Below are positions 35,111 through 47,240 of a DNA stretch of 64,000 nucleotides, piece after piece (position 1 is the first letter of the stretch; the number at the start of each line of letters is the position of its first letter). The notes below the pieces were generated by a model. The model saw only the letters and a list, made by a program, of their open reading frames with translations, was not told the DNA's origin and made no database searches. Origin of the DNA: Eumeta japonica (Eukaryota > Arthropoda > Insecta > Lepidoptera > Psychidae); the NCBI GenBank assembly GCA_005406025.1, contig BGZK01001371.1, forward strand, positions 62,001 through 126,000. Reading direction: 5' to 3'. The translations under genes were made by a program, and so were the position numbers.

Positions 35111-36309
35111 ACATAATGAAAAAATTAGAGGATAATGAGTAAACACAAATTGGAAGCGTAAATCGTGTAAGTTTGTCAAACTTTTCGATATTTTTTAGCA
35201 ATTTTATTTAATGTTCGTTTCATTAAATGAATTATGTCATTTATAAAGATGTTTTAAAATGCATCTTATCGACATTTGATTGCATGTAAAAACACATGGA
35301 CACTATCTACTATGCACAATATTTTATTTTTTTTAAATCATGTATTATGTGTTTTAGCGTTGCTGGGTCATTAAGACAATTTTCACTAGAGACTAGAAGA
35401 CTCAATACAAATGGGATCTTGTTGTCCTCTAACATCCAAAGTGTTTCGAACATAAAGGGTGGCCCATGCCAGCATGCCCTAATACCAGGGCACCATAAAA
35501 TGTGAGAAGTACATATAAAACGATAGTGCTCAGTAATCGGTCGGCCATCGCAGTCTCCGGCTGTTTTAACGAAAGCGGACCGTTGCCGGGCGGACGGCTC
35601 CGCTCATATTAATCTTCACGACCGATGTACAATCACGCACGACATTCTATAAACGAAAAAGAAATATATTATAACTATTTTTACATCTTTACAATCGATG
35701 TAAAAATAACTTAGAATAGATCTATATCTCTAGAATAAGGAAAATAATTAAATATATATTTTGTGTTTACACCTATGTATATTTCTACAATTCATGGTAT
35801 CGCAAAAACATTTCCAACTTTCTACAATAAACTGTATTGTATATTTCGAAAGTAATACAAAACTTAATAAGATTTTTTTTTAAAGTGTTTCTGTTTTTGA
35901 CTGTACCAGTAGCCTGTGCCTGTAGTTTGTCCGTTAGCAAGGAGTCGGCCGAGGGTGTTTGGATTTTTCCGATTTTACCCCACTACCGAGTAGTATGCAT
36001 TATGCAAGAGACCGATCCCGTTGGAAAATTTATAGTTGAAAGATGTATTAATGTTCAGACGTTGTCGATTAGTTTTATGAAATGAAACCCAATGTACGAT
36101 TGCCTACAAACTCCATAATGACATTACATAATAGTATATACATGTAGTGAAGTAGTACGTGTTAAAACGATATAGATACTGGTGGGAAGACCACATTATT
36201 AAAAAGGTAATAAAAATTACTTCATTCAATAATAAAGATTTTATAGGCATTCTGCAGTACCACTATAGTAATGTAAAACCAAGCGATCAAGATTCAAAGT
36301 TATTTGTTG
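35111..36309. other. AT-rich; hairpin at 35676-35708 and GC patch at 35520-35640
   Basis: TATTTTTACATC and GATGTAAAAATA (12-bp arms, 9-nt loop) form a perfect hairpin at 35676-35708. A CpG patch around GTTGCCGGGCGGACGGCTCC lies at 35582. Nothing else is recognised. Confidence 0.45.
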
Positions 36310-36920
36310 ATTTTGTTCGTTAGCAGTAGCGTCGTACCGCGTCGTCGGGCTGGAGCAGGGCGCGGCGGGGCGAGGGTCCGGCGCGGACGCAGCGCCGAGC
36401 CACATCCGGAATCATGTGTCAATAAAAGAATCGCGCCTCCGTTTATTTTTCATTTCAGCAGGAAACGAGGAAATTACGAGCGAGTAAAAAATACGTCTCG
36501 ATCTTCGCCGGCGAAAAAATCCACCGAAAAGGAAGCGGGCGACCATTAGGGTATTATCGGGGAAAAAAGGGCGGAGGGGAAAAAATCAGAAAAAAATTGC
36601 TCGCAGCCACCCTTTTCTTTTCGTAAGCGTCGCCTGCGAAGGGGGGAGCCTAACATTAGACCCTTCGAGCTGCGGGAGGGCGGGGTAAGGTCGGACCAGG
36701 CCGCCGCATGTGGGGGGAGGAGAGGGGAATTACATAAACGACAGGTGGATTTGGAAAATGAAAGTTGCTACACTATCGAGTTAGGCAAAGTGCTGTCCTA
36801 TCCTGTCCGAAGCCGCCGCCGAGCGCCGCGCCGCGCCCTCCGCGCCGCCCCAATAAACGAGATAACGTTCCACCGTTACACCAAAGGCACGTACTTACTT
36901 TATACGACTCGCCTGTACCG
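36310..36920. promoter_or_regulatory. GC-rich island
   Basis: CpG-rich DNA with CGCCTCCGTTTATTTTTCAT (36436 on) and CCCCAATAAACGAGATAACG (36848 on). It is surrounded by several short overlapping frames with arginine-rich translations and no domains. Confidence 0.3.
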
Positions 36921-37839
36921 CCCGTAGTCATGTTATTTACATATTAAAAGTTCCTTAAATATTGAACAATAATACCTCCATAAAATACGACTACACACTT
37001 TCACGTGAATATTTTAAAGATAATTTTTGAGTTAGTTGAAATTGAACTCATTATACTGCGCTCGGCGTTGTGAGTTGATACCTGTTGGCAAAAGTTCCGA
37101 ATTTGATGACCCATCTGCGATGATGTCGTCGGTCCCGGTCTAGGCGCGATTTTAAATCGTATGACCGCGAATGTATCAGCTTTGGTAGGTAATAACGTAA
37201 CAAAATATTGTAAAGTAAGTAGGATTCTCTGGCGACGTATTTGATTAATACGATGTAGGTGTTCGTCCATAAACATAATATTATCTATTGGTTATCTACA
37301 ATAATATTTTAATGGTGTCTCTGTTGATGGAAACCTAATCGGCTATAGCATGATTAAATAATGATTTTAAATTCTAACAGCTTAGACGAATTTTCTAGAT
37401 GTCTACCTATAAGGAAGTGTAATAGGTTAGAAAGGTGTCACCTTGAATCGTATGACAAACATTCATTTTACAACATTAAAGGATTAGAGTACTTAAGATG
37501 AAAGTAAGACATTAACTTAACAAATATTTATTAATTACCGAAAAAACATCAATTTCTTTTAATCAATTTCATTTTAGTCAAAATGAATAATTCATAAAAA
37601 AATAATTAGAATCTCTACCCTATTTATATTTATATTCCCTTCGGTTTATCAGGATTTGTCCTGGTTCTAATGAAGGAGTGATGATGATGATGATGATGGA
37701 GTATTCAAATATATCATTGGGTACTCCATCATTAAGCCATCAGTAATACGTTAACCTTTATAGACGCTTACTATATTAACATATTCGGAGGAACATTATC
37801 TTGTTAACGGCCATTCATAAGTACTTTTAATCTTAATCA
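36921..37839. other. AT-rich; (GAT)n microsatellite near 37679
   Basis: TGATGATGATGATGATGATG at 37679-37700 is a short trinucleotide array. A 91-codon minus-strand frame at 37001-37276 is unrecognised. Confidence 0.4.
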
Positions 37840-38210
37840 GCAAGCGAATTCGGCGGCGATTCAAAAGCCCACCTGACCTAACCACGAAACATCAAAACAC
37901 GCCTCGCAAAGAAGTCCAAAGGGACGTGCGCCGCACTAACGAGTGCGTCATAGCTCCCGCCTCCGTCCCGCGCTTTAGCATCCCCTCCCCCCCCGTGGCC
38001 CTCGTAGCTACGCGTCAATATCAAAATAATTCATGTGTGACAATAATTAAGAGGTTTCGTCTTCTCGTCCCTCCTCGCCCCCCGAACCTGGTGCTCAGAA
38101 AAGGGGGGTCGGAGAAGGCAAAAAGGGGGGCACGAAACCCTGCGGCCCTCGCGCTTATGGCTCGATAGGTACCCGTGCCGTCGACTACGGAGAGCTGGGA
38201 GCGCTAAGAT
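37840..38210. promoter_or_regulatory. GC-rich island
   Basis: A CpG/C-rich block with CCCCTCCCCCCCCGTGG encloses an AT core, TGTGACAATAATTAAGAGG, near 38035. The 80-codon frame is composition-driven. Confidence 0.3.
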
Positions 38211-38924
38211 TCCCTGTATATTGACGTTTTGGGATTTAACGAAAATAGTACATTTTCAGTAAAGATGTATTAAATTTTTATTAACATTCTATATTCTAAC
38301 AAATAATTAAAAAACATTAATTAAGATATTAACAATTTATTGGGGCACAGGATAACAAATATAACCAACAATTATTTTATATACAAACAATAAATCAAAA
38401 AAACATAATTAACCAAGTTGTGCTAAGCCACCAATGTCATTACAATCAAAGACTAAGGACGAATGTACACAATGCATGAGTTCAGCGACAACATAATCAT
38501 AAACTTCGTAATGCTTTAATAGTCACAGCGGCATCATTGCTTTCAAATCATTTTGTTTGCAGCCGCTCACACATCGCACGTAGATAGTGGGGCAAGGGTG
38601 CGTTGCAGAGCCGGCGCGCGCCCCCGCCGAGCGGACCCCGGCCCCCCGAGCCACGCGACCGAGCACAAAAGCGAAACGCTGTTATATTGCATGTGCCGCA
38701 GCACGTGACGCCGCCAGCGTACACTGACGTTTTTATTAACTTGAAAACTTCTCATCGTAATTACAGAAAGTATGCCTAAATAATCGCGTACAACGTCCTC
38801 GTCTCAAAATACATTGCCGTGATCTGTCACTGAATTATATGCATTACATATAAGCTTTCGCCCGCAGCTGCGCCCGTGTGGACATTAAATAAATTTCTAC
38901 ATCTTTTTTTTTTATTAACTGATC
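38211..38924. other. AT-rich with a GC patch at 38560-38740
   Basis: The patch holds GAGCCGGCGCGCGCCCCCGC and GCCGCAGCACGTGACGCC (an E-box CACGTG near 38702). Nothing else is seen. Confidence 0.35.
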
Positions 38925-39035
38925 GCGCTGTCAACCATGATCTCGATCTTGTTCTGCTTTCGATTTTAATCCTGGGCTGGCTATTAATTCCGATTCTGGT
39001 TTCCGTATAGATTGCGGTTCTATTAAAAATACACA
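38925..39035 (+). repeat. Degenerate hexamer repeat, plus copy
   Basis: CATGATCTCGATCTTGTTCT, GCTTTCGATTTTAATCCTGG and TTAATTCCGATTCTGGTTTC form a drifting pyrimidine-rich array of the ATTCCGAT family, running into the RTE/SINE tail at 39040. Confidence 0.5.
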
Positions 39036-39039
39036 TGAC

Positions 39040-39180
39040 ATAAAAAAGTAGCAGCGAGACGGGATTAAAACTATCCTACGTATTACTCCAGGGTGTAATC
39101 TATTACCATACCAAATTTTGTCAAATTCTGTCCAGTGGTTTTTGTAGAGTTCCTGAACGAATACATTGACAATCAGGCGG
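39040..39180 (+). mobile_element. RTE/SINE-type repeat tail
   Basis: GGGATTAAAACTATCCTACG, TTACTCCAGGGTGTAATCTA, CCAAATTTTGTCAAATTCTG and TCCAGTGGTTTTTG follow the very common lepidopteran pattern '...aaaactatcctatgtc...ccaaatttcatcaaaatccgttcagtggttttt'. Confidence 0.6.
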
Positions 39181-42113
39181 TCAAAATTTTAGAAACCATT
39201 GAAAGGTGTATTCTCAACGTTTCTAATACCCTCTCTCATTGTAATTTTTCTCAAATCTCTTTAACGTACAGATTTTTTCTCACTATTTTATACATATGTA
39301 GAGATTTTTGATAATTACTACATGTACATTTATAACGAGTACTCATTAGCACACCGTGCCGAAGATATTTGACCATAATTTGGCTTCATTACGAATATAT
39401 GTGTCTTTTAAATTACTAGCACCAAATCAAGCCTAGGTAATGTCACATTTTAACGTATAATTGAACGTCAATATTTATTATAAATTAAAAATCGAATTTA
39501 AAAGCCGATCAAGTTCGAGTTGAATTCGGATATCAAGGGTTCCGTTTCACCACATAATATACTATTATTTGCTTTATAATTTTCATTATCATTCAATGTG
39601 TAATTATTCTCGCGAGCCCCACTCTTGGCCGATTTTTATTAATTCATGTTAAAGTTTACACTATAACCATGTCTAGCTTAACGCTTGCATATATTACCGT
39701 TTTTACGTTAAACACGAACAAAAAAAAAGAAATTAAAATACAAGTTCTGGATTTTTCAGTCATTGTTTTAGGTTTTTTATTATTTCTTAGGCTATGATCC
39801 ATAATAACATCATTTTTGTCGAAGTTTTAACCGGCTACCTATTACGGTTATAACGATACACCCCTTTAAATATAGAATAGACATGTATGTCTATTCTATA
39901 TTTATAGTGTACCTTAGACTTAGTAATAGAATAGTGTTGGCTCTCGTCGGGTCTGAAACCTTAAAAATCCGTTTTCGGATAAAATTTCGATAAGACGACG
40001 CGTCAGCATGAGCAGTTAGCGCAAATTCTATCGACGCACTGAATCATGCGTGACTGCACAACGCGCACTGATATATTTTCGCCTTTGTCGTGTCGTTGCG
40101 ACATTTCCCCTGAAACTAGATAAAGAGCCTAACTTTGACCGCGTGTTGCGTCCACACGATATTATCATACAGTTGAGTTCAATCAAAAAACGAATCACAT
40201 TAATAATACACACTATTTGTCATTTTATTCGATCAAAAAAATATTAACACAATGGCCCTTTTAAAACATTCAACAGATGTAATAAGTGGAATGAGAAAAT
40301 ATAAAGTTATACAATTTATGATTTTCATTCCCTATGACCTCAATAGAATTTAAAACAAAAATGATGTGAACAAAGATTAAACATTATACAATGTCCTGAG
40401 TCAATATAATCCTTCGTAACATTTAAAAGTTTCCATACTTATATAAAATCAATATGTTTCTAAGTATAAACCTACATGCTTTGTTAACAGTAATATAAAA
40501 GTGTTCTTACAACAAGTCATATTCACGTGTCTTCTAATAACAAGATACTAGGTAGTCCATAATTGTCGTGTGCTCGTCGAATGCACCTTGGGAACGTCGT
40601 CTCTTTGAACATTATGGTGAACCTTCTCCGCTATTAAACATTCATATGATTTTCTTCTTCATCGTCAAACATACATATCTATTGTAAATAATATTCGAAT
40701 TGAACATGATTTTAAAATATGCTCTCAGTGACATAGGACCGGTATCGAATAAACATCACCAGCGTCACGGGCACAGACATTGACCACCAGGCCTAAAGTC
40801 CTAAAATTTAAGGCTGTTACACATATTCAGCTTAAAACAAACGTTTCGAAAATGATGAATTTAATGCATAAATAGTAAACAGTATTTTAAATTAAATTAA
40901 TGATTGTAAAAAAAAATGCGCATTTTCTTACGCGACTGTACAGCACTGTCCTCGTTATTAACAGCTAGTGACTGGTACATAATTAGCCGCGTGCTGGAGC
41001 GGTGATATGGAGATTTTTTACAATTAAAGTTAACAGTATTAAACGGACTGTCGCTAATACACAAAATTTAAGGTGGTATAAGATCTTTACGAAGACGACG
41101 AAAATATCGCATAATTTGGAGAATTGGCAGACGTTTGAAATATGATATGACAAAATATAGGATATGAAGTTGACAAGTTGTTGCCGTGAGATCATAATTA
41201 AGAGCAGCTCATAATTTTCATGACCTACAAATGTTTAAAGATATGGTCAAAGATATCCAGTTACGTACACGTAACTATGTACGTACAAATTATATGTTGC
41301 TGTGTCAGACTTTTTATCCCCAACTGCTGACGTCTTACTTCCTATAATCTGTTTATACGAAATTAAGGGGTTGGATCTCCTCGCTGGACCAGTTCGGGTT
41401 AGGGTTCCAACGATCTCTTTTGTCTATGTGAGAACGTCTGTGATCGATGATTTAATATAGTTGCCGAGGCAAGAAACGAGTGATTTGATTTTGTTGAAGT
41501 CAAAACACATCGGCCAATTTGCACGTAACAGCAAGCTTCGTAATGTACGTATTAAAAAAAACGTACATTATATAAGGTTCAAATCTTTAGGTATTGACTA
41601 GAAAGTAAAAATTAAAGTGTATTTTTTATTAGTTACTTTATGGGAAAAAGATACAATTTAGTACCATATAAATTTCGGTATATTATTTTCCCTAAACCAA
41701 GTAAATCCTCTGTTACTCTGAAAATACGTACACGAGCCAAAAAAAAAAGATATTAACAATTTTCAAGACTCCAATACACAAGCGACAACATAGCGTGCGG
41801 ACTACGTGGTCGATTCTAAACTCCACATATATTCGAAAGTTTTTGGTGTGTTCATTTTTTTAAGCTTCTCATCTATTTTGTTCTTTACCATATCGAATGG
41901 ATACGATCTCTCACCTTTATTTGCAAATAGGCACAATCATCTCCTTATTTAGGTGAAGTTTTCCAAAGAATAATTTTAGTCATTGATTAAGTAGCTCTGA
42001 GAAACTTAATATTTAATTTAATTTAATGCAATATTTCTCAAAAACTACTGATTCAATGAATGCAGTTTCTTTGACGAAGGTGGTATAAAAAGATTATGTT
42101 TATTTGCGATAAG
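39181..42113. other. AT-rich; palindrome at 39867-39904
   Basis: Nothing gene-like is recognised in these 2.9 kb. Features are the 18-bp-arm palindrome at 39867, an AATGTACGT/ACGTACATT hairpin near 41537-41565, and opposed unrecognised frames at 40028-40247 that mirror one another. Confidence 0.45.
39867..39904. repeat. Perfect palindrome, 18-bp arms, 2-nt spacer
   Basis: TAAATATAGAATAGACAT and its exact complement are separated only by GT (39885-39886). Confidence 0.95.
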
Positions 42114-42714
42114 ATACAGTGCTCGATGTGGTTCTGGATGAGCGTCTTTTGTTTGCGCAAAACACACTAGCGATCAAAGACCTCCAAAAAGCTATCACAC
42201 TAACGATGAAAATGTTCCTAAAAGTTTCATCAAAGTGTCCAGGATAATTGTCGCGACGTGGAGTTTAAAATAGTCATTCCTAGGCATGGTACACAATTGG
42301 TGACACCAGTTCTCACGCTCTTTGCTAAGACTTACAGGACAATGAGCATGGCAACGCTACAGGAGTTTGCCATTGTGCTGTCAACGGACTATGAGGTTAT
42401 CGATGTTGGTAAGGAGTGATGCAAACGACATTGACTGCCTGGTGGGGAGGTCGAGACACTTATGCAGCAACTAAAGGAGGAAATGATAAAGGTGTGGCAG
42501 AAGCGATAAAATGAGCAGGTGAATATAAAAAAGCTGTATCGCTACTTCTCGGATGTATAGCCTCGGCTCAGCTCTGACTGATTCGAGCCGGACGATGAAA
42601 CTTCTCAGCTTCCTACGAGGTGTAAGTGCTTTACTAAGAGGTTACATGACATGGAACTAAACGAAATGAGCGCATGCGTGTGCAGGCAAACGGACAAGGA
42701 CATGCATCGCGACT

Positions 42715-42748
42715 TGTGGTCATATCCTCTAAAGAGGATATGACCACA
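42715..42748. repeat. Perfect palindrome 1 in the R1 remnant
   Basis: The 16-bp arms (TGTGGTCATATCCTCT and its complement) have an AA spacer. The left arm is in the R1 reading frame (LWSYPL); the right arm is not. Confidence 0.95.
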
Positions 42749-42750
42749 TC

Positions 42751-42790
42751 GCGCTTTTAACATTGTCGTAAACGACAATGTTAAAAGCGC
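42751..42790. repeat. Perfect palindrome 2 in the R1 remnant
   Basis: The 19-bp arms (GCGCTTTTAACATTGTCGT and its complement) have an AA spacer. Here the right arm fits the coding frame (NDNVKSA). It lies 2 bp from palindrome 1. Confidence 0.95.
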
Positions 42791-42885
42791 AATGTTGTGT
42801 GACATAGAAGTATCGAGTGTAGACCCAGTTTATTTTGCAGCATTTCTTATGGGCATTCGAATCCACTTTTGCACATTTAAACAAT

Positions 42886-43769
42886 ATATGCGCGCTTAAG
42901 ACGTATTGTCTGATGGACTGAAATATCTTACATTTGCTTGGCGACGAAATTCGCGCTATGGTGTTAAAAGGTGTTATTACATGAGAGTTGAAAAAAAGGA
43001 TGGAAATTAGAAACATCATAATTTGTAGGAAGCACGAAGAGTATGCGGAAATCAATTATAGCTTATATCCTCAAGGTTAACAGGATCGCAGGTGATGGTG
43101 TGTGCATAACACGGCTTTGAGTGTCTTGGTTATGAGTTCTAAAACGAACAGTTCGTGACTCCCAGTCATAATTTAATGCACAGTGCATTAGATTCCTTAT
43201 AATTTTAAACAGAAGTATCGCTACTGGAACGCTTGATTCGCTTGAATCATCCTGCCTCTGAAAGTTATCCCGCGATGCCCTCATGCCCGACTGTAACGGG
43301 CCGGAGTTCTCAGCCATTGTCATGCCCGATCTGACCCGGCCTCGTGCCGGTGTACCGATCTCAATTTCGTTACAACGTCGACGGCGCTGTGCACGATCTA
43401 TGATTCGCGTATTTCTAACATCTGTCGTTACGGAATAGAGTGTACTTCAAGTTTTGTCATAAACTTTGCGCGATTCCACAGTCAAATACCATCTCGATTC
43501 AGATAGTAATTTTTACAGGATACAGATCGACACGAAGGGTAGTCACTCAATGGGTAGTCACAAAAAATCAGAAGTGTGCGACGAATTCTTCTTGATTACA
43601 TCGAAACTTACTATACAACTTTGGTATTGTTTATTTAACAAGCACGAAAATTAGAGTTTATATTATTGAAAAGAAAAATATATTTCCGTTTTTTTGCTGC
43701 ACGACGAGATGAAGTTCGTAAAATAATAAAGCTCCGCTAATTTGTAAAAGTTAATGGCTAGCAAACGTA
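42886..43769. other. Unrecognised DNA after the R1 remnant
   Basis: The part 43080-43400 is CpG-richer (GACGGCGCTGTGCACG) and could be LINE 3' sequence, but I cannot name it. The 62-codon frame 43466-43654 (with a duplicated GTAGTCACTCAATGG/GTAGTCACAAAAA phrase) is not recognised. Confidence 0.35.
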
Positions 43770-43930
43770 GGCGGGCGCATAAATGATTATTCAATAGAAA
43801 GCCCTTCGAAACGTGCCCGGGTGGAACGTCGACTCGGACAGCAGGGAAGGGGGGCGTAGGGGAACCCAAGGGGAGGGAGTGCCGGACTAGACCCTAGAAA
43901 AAGTTTCGGCTTGGCGTCTATCAAAGTCGA
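43770..43930. promoter_or_regulatory. GC-rich island with Exd/Hox-like site
   Basis: GGGCGCATAAATGATTATTC (43774 on), read on the minus strand as AATAATCATTTATGCGCCC, resembles a composite Exd/Hox site. CGTCTATCAAAGTCG follows at 43915. Function is inference. Confidence 0.3.
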
Positions 43931-44869
43931 AACAGAATATAGAAATACATCGAGCAACCATTATTCATATATCTCACATGCGTAAATTAAATATCTAGAC
44001 AATCAACTTACTGATATTATACACTGGAAATTTCTAAAGACTGTGTAGTAAATATGAAAATTACATTAGGAAAATCAACCCCTCAAGACATGATTAGACA
44101 TTTTAATGATATGTCTCTATGTAATAATGTTCCCGTTTAAATTGCACTAAACGTGTTTATTGAAAGAATAGATATATTTAGAAAAAATACACCAAATAGA
44201 CTGAGAAAAGAGGCAGCAAGATTTTTCTCATATCTCTATAAAAGAATAGAAGGATTATAAAAAGTCATCCAGAACTCGAGCAGTATAAGTGAAAGACTCA
44301 ACCCTTGGAGTGCCCAAAATAAAATAAGTTTTTATAGGGAAAGGTTACAAGAGAATAAAAACAAGTTATATGCCAAAAATGAGATATGTTGTCCTGTTTT
44401 ATAAAAAAAAAATGACTTCGTTAAACCTATAAAATCCAAATTGAAAACTGAGTTTGTCTGTTTGTTATTTACTATCTATTAAGAGAATTTAAAAGTGCCA
44501 TTTAATAACATATTTATTTTAAATCATCGCCCACGATACAAAGGGAAAAAAATGTTACTCTCGCTTCTGTTGTGCTCTCTATTCCGATTTCACTCTCTTT
44601 CTCATTTTACGCTGTCGGTCCTTTTTTTTACGCAACCCTAATACAAATATCAACATCCAGGTCCATTCATTATTAGGAGTAGTCAAAGAATAATTAAGTT
44701 TCAAGTCAATAAACATACGGTCCCAAGGTTTCACGAAAAGAACTCATTCTTACAGTTCTCTGCAGAGCAAAAAAGATTTATCATGGATTCCAAGGCTTTG
44801 TAAGAGTCTACATAGTAACAACGCTAGGTTCTTGTATAATTCGTTTGTTAATTACATTTCTTTTAATTA
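43931..44869. other. AT-rich; unrecognised decayed coding-like stretch
   Basis: Between about 44035 and 44350 the plus strand has long lysine/arginine-rich readings broken by stops (ERIDIFRKNTPNRLRKEAAR). It may be a decayed transposon protein, but I cannot assign it. Confidence 0.3.
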
Positions 44870-45060
44870 TGGTAGGCGTAAGCAACGGGCCGTGCGGCGC
44901 GGGCGTCGCTGCAGATTATATGGGGTTGAATTTCGAAGGGCTCCCCAGGGTAAGGACGGGTTCACGACGTACTTAACGCCCCCGCGACTGCGATCAAAGC
45001 GTTTGGATAAGGCATTGTATGCTGACTTAGCGTCATGATTGAACGATAGCTCCGTCCTAC
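44870..45060. promoter_or_regulatory. Small GC-rich island
   Basis: The CpG-rich GGGCCGTGCGGCGCGGGCGT is followed by GCGATCAAAGCGTTTGG. The 68-codon frame over it is uncharacterised. Confidence 0.25.
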
Positions 45061-46849
45061 TAGGCTAAAATGTAGCTTAAGATTGATAGCACATGTCGCT
45101 AGTAAAATATTTTGTATTGTCAATTTCAATTATGATGTGTTTGCACTTATGTATGTAGATATATGTATATAAGAAATAATGGAGTTTGTAATTGATGCTA
45201 TCGAATACAATCTTAAAACAAGTAGAGTCACCTATGGGAGCACTTCTAATAAGAAATTCTGTTTTTAAAAAGGTGAAAGTTATTATTTTCTTGAATATAC
45301 TAGATTCATTGCGTAAAATGAAAGGTAATGTTTATAACAACCAGGGATAGAAACATGTACAGCATCAATACCGATCATCTTCTCCAGGCCTGGTTTTGTG
45401 TCAGATAGCCATTTTGACACGATTTGACTAGCAATTTGGACTTGGAGGTTTTCAACTACGAAGTTGTTATATTATACGATTAATAAATTGATTCAAGTCA
45501 CACATAGGATCAAGATTAAGTACAACGCGGGATTATTTTTTTGTGAACATTCATTTTATAAACGGTAGAATAAAGTAAAGAAGCTATCACAATAATTTCT
45601 TATTGAAATGAAAGATTTTGTTACATCGGGTATTTATTTATAACCCAGTGCAGAAACACACGCCTAACAGTATTTATTATTTTAGAGTGAGAGGCTTACC
45701 AAAATTTTAGAATTGATTTAATCTGTCGAATGTCATGTATTTGATCATATATCATGACGACGAGCAGCAAAAAGACTCGCTGAATAAGCTGAATAAAAGA
45801 AAATGTATACCACATCCATATCCACGACAGGAGCATGCCTACATCCGCGCGGTGGCAGCGCGGCGGGTAGAGGCCGGGCGGTGTGAGGCGCACGATTCGG
45901 TAATGATTTAGAGGCCCTTAAAACATTTATTGGTAGCTTCGGGAGGTGGTCGGTGGTATTTGTCTGTCCCTAAAGCACTGCAGGTTTTTACGCAGGGAAA
46001 AACGGACGGTAAGCAACTACTATCAATTCGCACCACGACAGAGTTTCATCAACAGACTTAAGGTCTTTTGTATGTATCTTTAAGATTTCATTGGTATGTT
46101 TTAATGTCGTGGATGGTTTTATAGAAATCCGTATCTCAATTTGGCTTAAAACGATTCGTCAAATTAAAAGAATATCCGAAAATTCAGACAAATTTATGTT
46201 TTTATAAACTTTTTTCACCGATATACGAAGTTTGTTAATTCGATAATCTTATATTTCTAAAGACAATAATAGAAAATCGCGCTTTATAATGTTGTAATAC
46301 GAACCTCAGGGGGGAAAATTTGATCATGAACTCACTGCAGTTACTTATTTACTACGGACTTATGTATGTGCTGTAATGCTTGTACTTTTAAAACACAAAC
46401 CTGTGTAATGGCACTGAAGAACAGAGTTTTCGAAACAGGGCTGTGAAGCTATTGCGGTGCGTTTGCTCAACTTCAGCACTGGGGGCAAAATTGGTGAAGA
46501 AACGCGAATGAGATATATTTATGTAGACATTTTTGTAATGTTTTATTGTTTTATCAGTAAGACGAGTTGGAACCAAGTTAAAAAGTTGTCTATATATCTA
46601 ATCAATTTGAAATAATTTATGACAGTTAGTTGTATGTAGAAGTTGTATATTTTACAATACTCTTATAAAAAAGGCAGTCCTATAAAGATGCTTTGAATTG
46701 ATCTTATTTTTAGCCGAATTCTGATTTTTTTTAAATTAGAGATTTGATAGATTTGACAATATTTTTGGCAAACATTCCTATAATGTAGAGGACAACATTA
46801 ATTTCCGAGCTATTAAAGCGATTTAATTGCTATTTTTTTATAAAGTAGC
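45061..46849. other. AT-rich with a GC patch at 45820-46030
   Basis: The patch holds TCCGCGCGGTGGCAGCGCGG. The remaining DNA is AT-rich and featureless, and the small frames on the minus strand show no family. Confidence 0.4.
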
Positions 46850-47240
46850 TTCGCGAGTATAAAGTTTTCGGGCACCGACCAGGCCGACGCACGCTAAATA
46901 GCTCAGAATTTTAACGGAATTAGTCGCGAACGAACGCCCGCCTTGAGGGCGCCGCAGTAAATTCCCCGAGCACCAGCCGCAGCCGGCACACCCCGGCGGC
47001 CCCCGCGCGCGCCCCCACGGCGCCGCCCGGCCCCCCGGGCCGCCTCCTCGCCTAGTTTTAACGCCTAGTAACTTACCAAATAGCTGCCTACACGCGATCC
47101 CGCGGCGCCCGCATCTCCCGTAATGCCCTTACCGTGAAAAATACTACCCACCCCATGCTGCGTCGGCTTGATAATACTACGCTCGCTCCGCGACCCGCTC
47201 TTCCGACCGCGTCGGTCTTAAAGAATCACTGCCGCGTGTT
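46850..47240. promoter_or_regulatory. GC-rich island
   Basis: CpG-rich core from CGAACGCCCGCCTTGAGGGC to CGGCCCCCCGGGCCGCC, led by CGCTAAATAGCTCAGAATTT. A 94-codon frame starts at its right edge and runs into AT-rich DNA with no domain. Confidence 0.3.

Larger units (their letters stand above)
42114..42885 (+). pseudogene. R1-clade LINE ORF2, C-terminal remnant
   Basis: Drifting frames read VLDVVLDERLLFAQNTLAIKD, then LVTPVLTLFAKTYRTMSMAT, then EEMIKVWQKR*NEQ...LYRYFSDV. Further on come CFTKRLHDMELNEMSACVC and DKDMHRDLW, then VSSVDPVYFAAF. This is the order of the region after the RT domain in R1-type LINE ORF2 proteins (WQxRWD...GRxLYxFxPDV, GCFxxRLxxM...CxCG...DxxHxLWxCP, GPVYxADL), including a broken CCHC-like cluster. 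There is a deletion after position 42240. Two palindromes interrupt it at 42715-42790. Inactive. Confidence 0.7.

Noticed and set aside
42605..43055. Minus-strand frames of 66 and 108 codons
   Set aside because: They exist because the palindromes read similarly on both strands. The plus strand carries the R1-type order of motifs.
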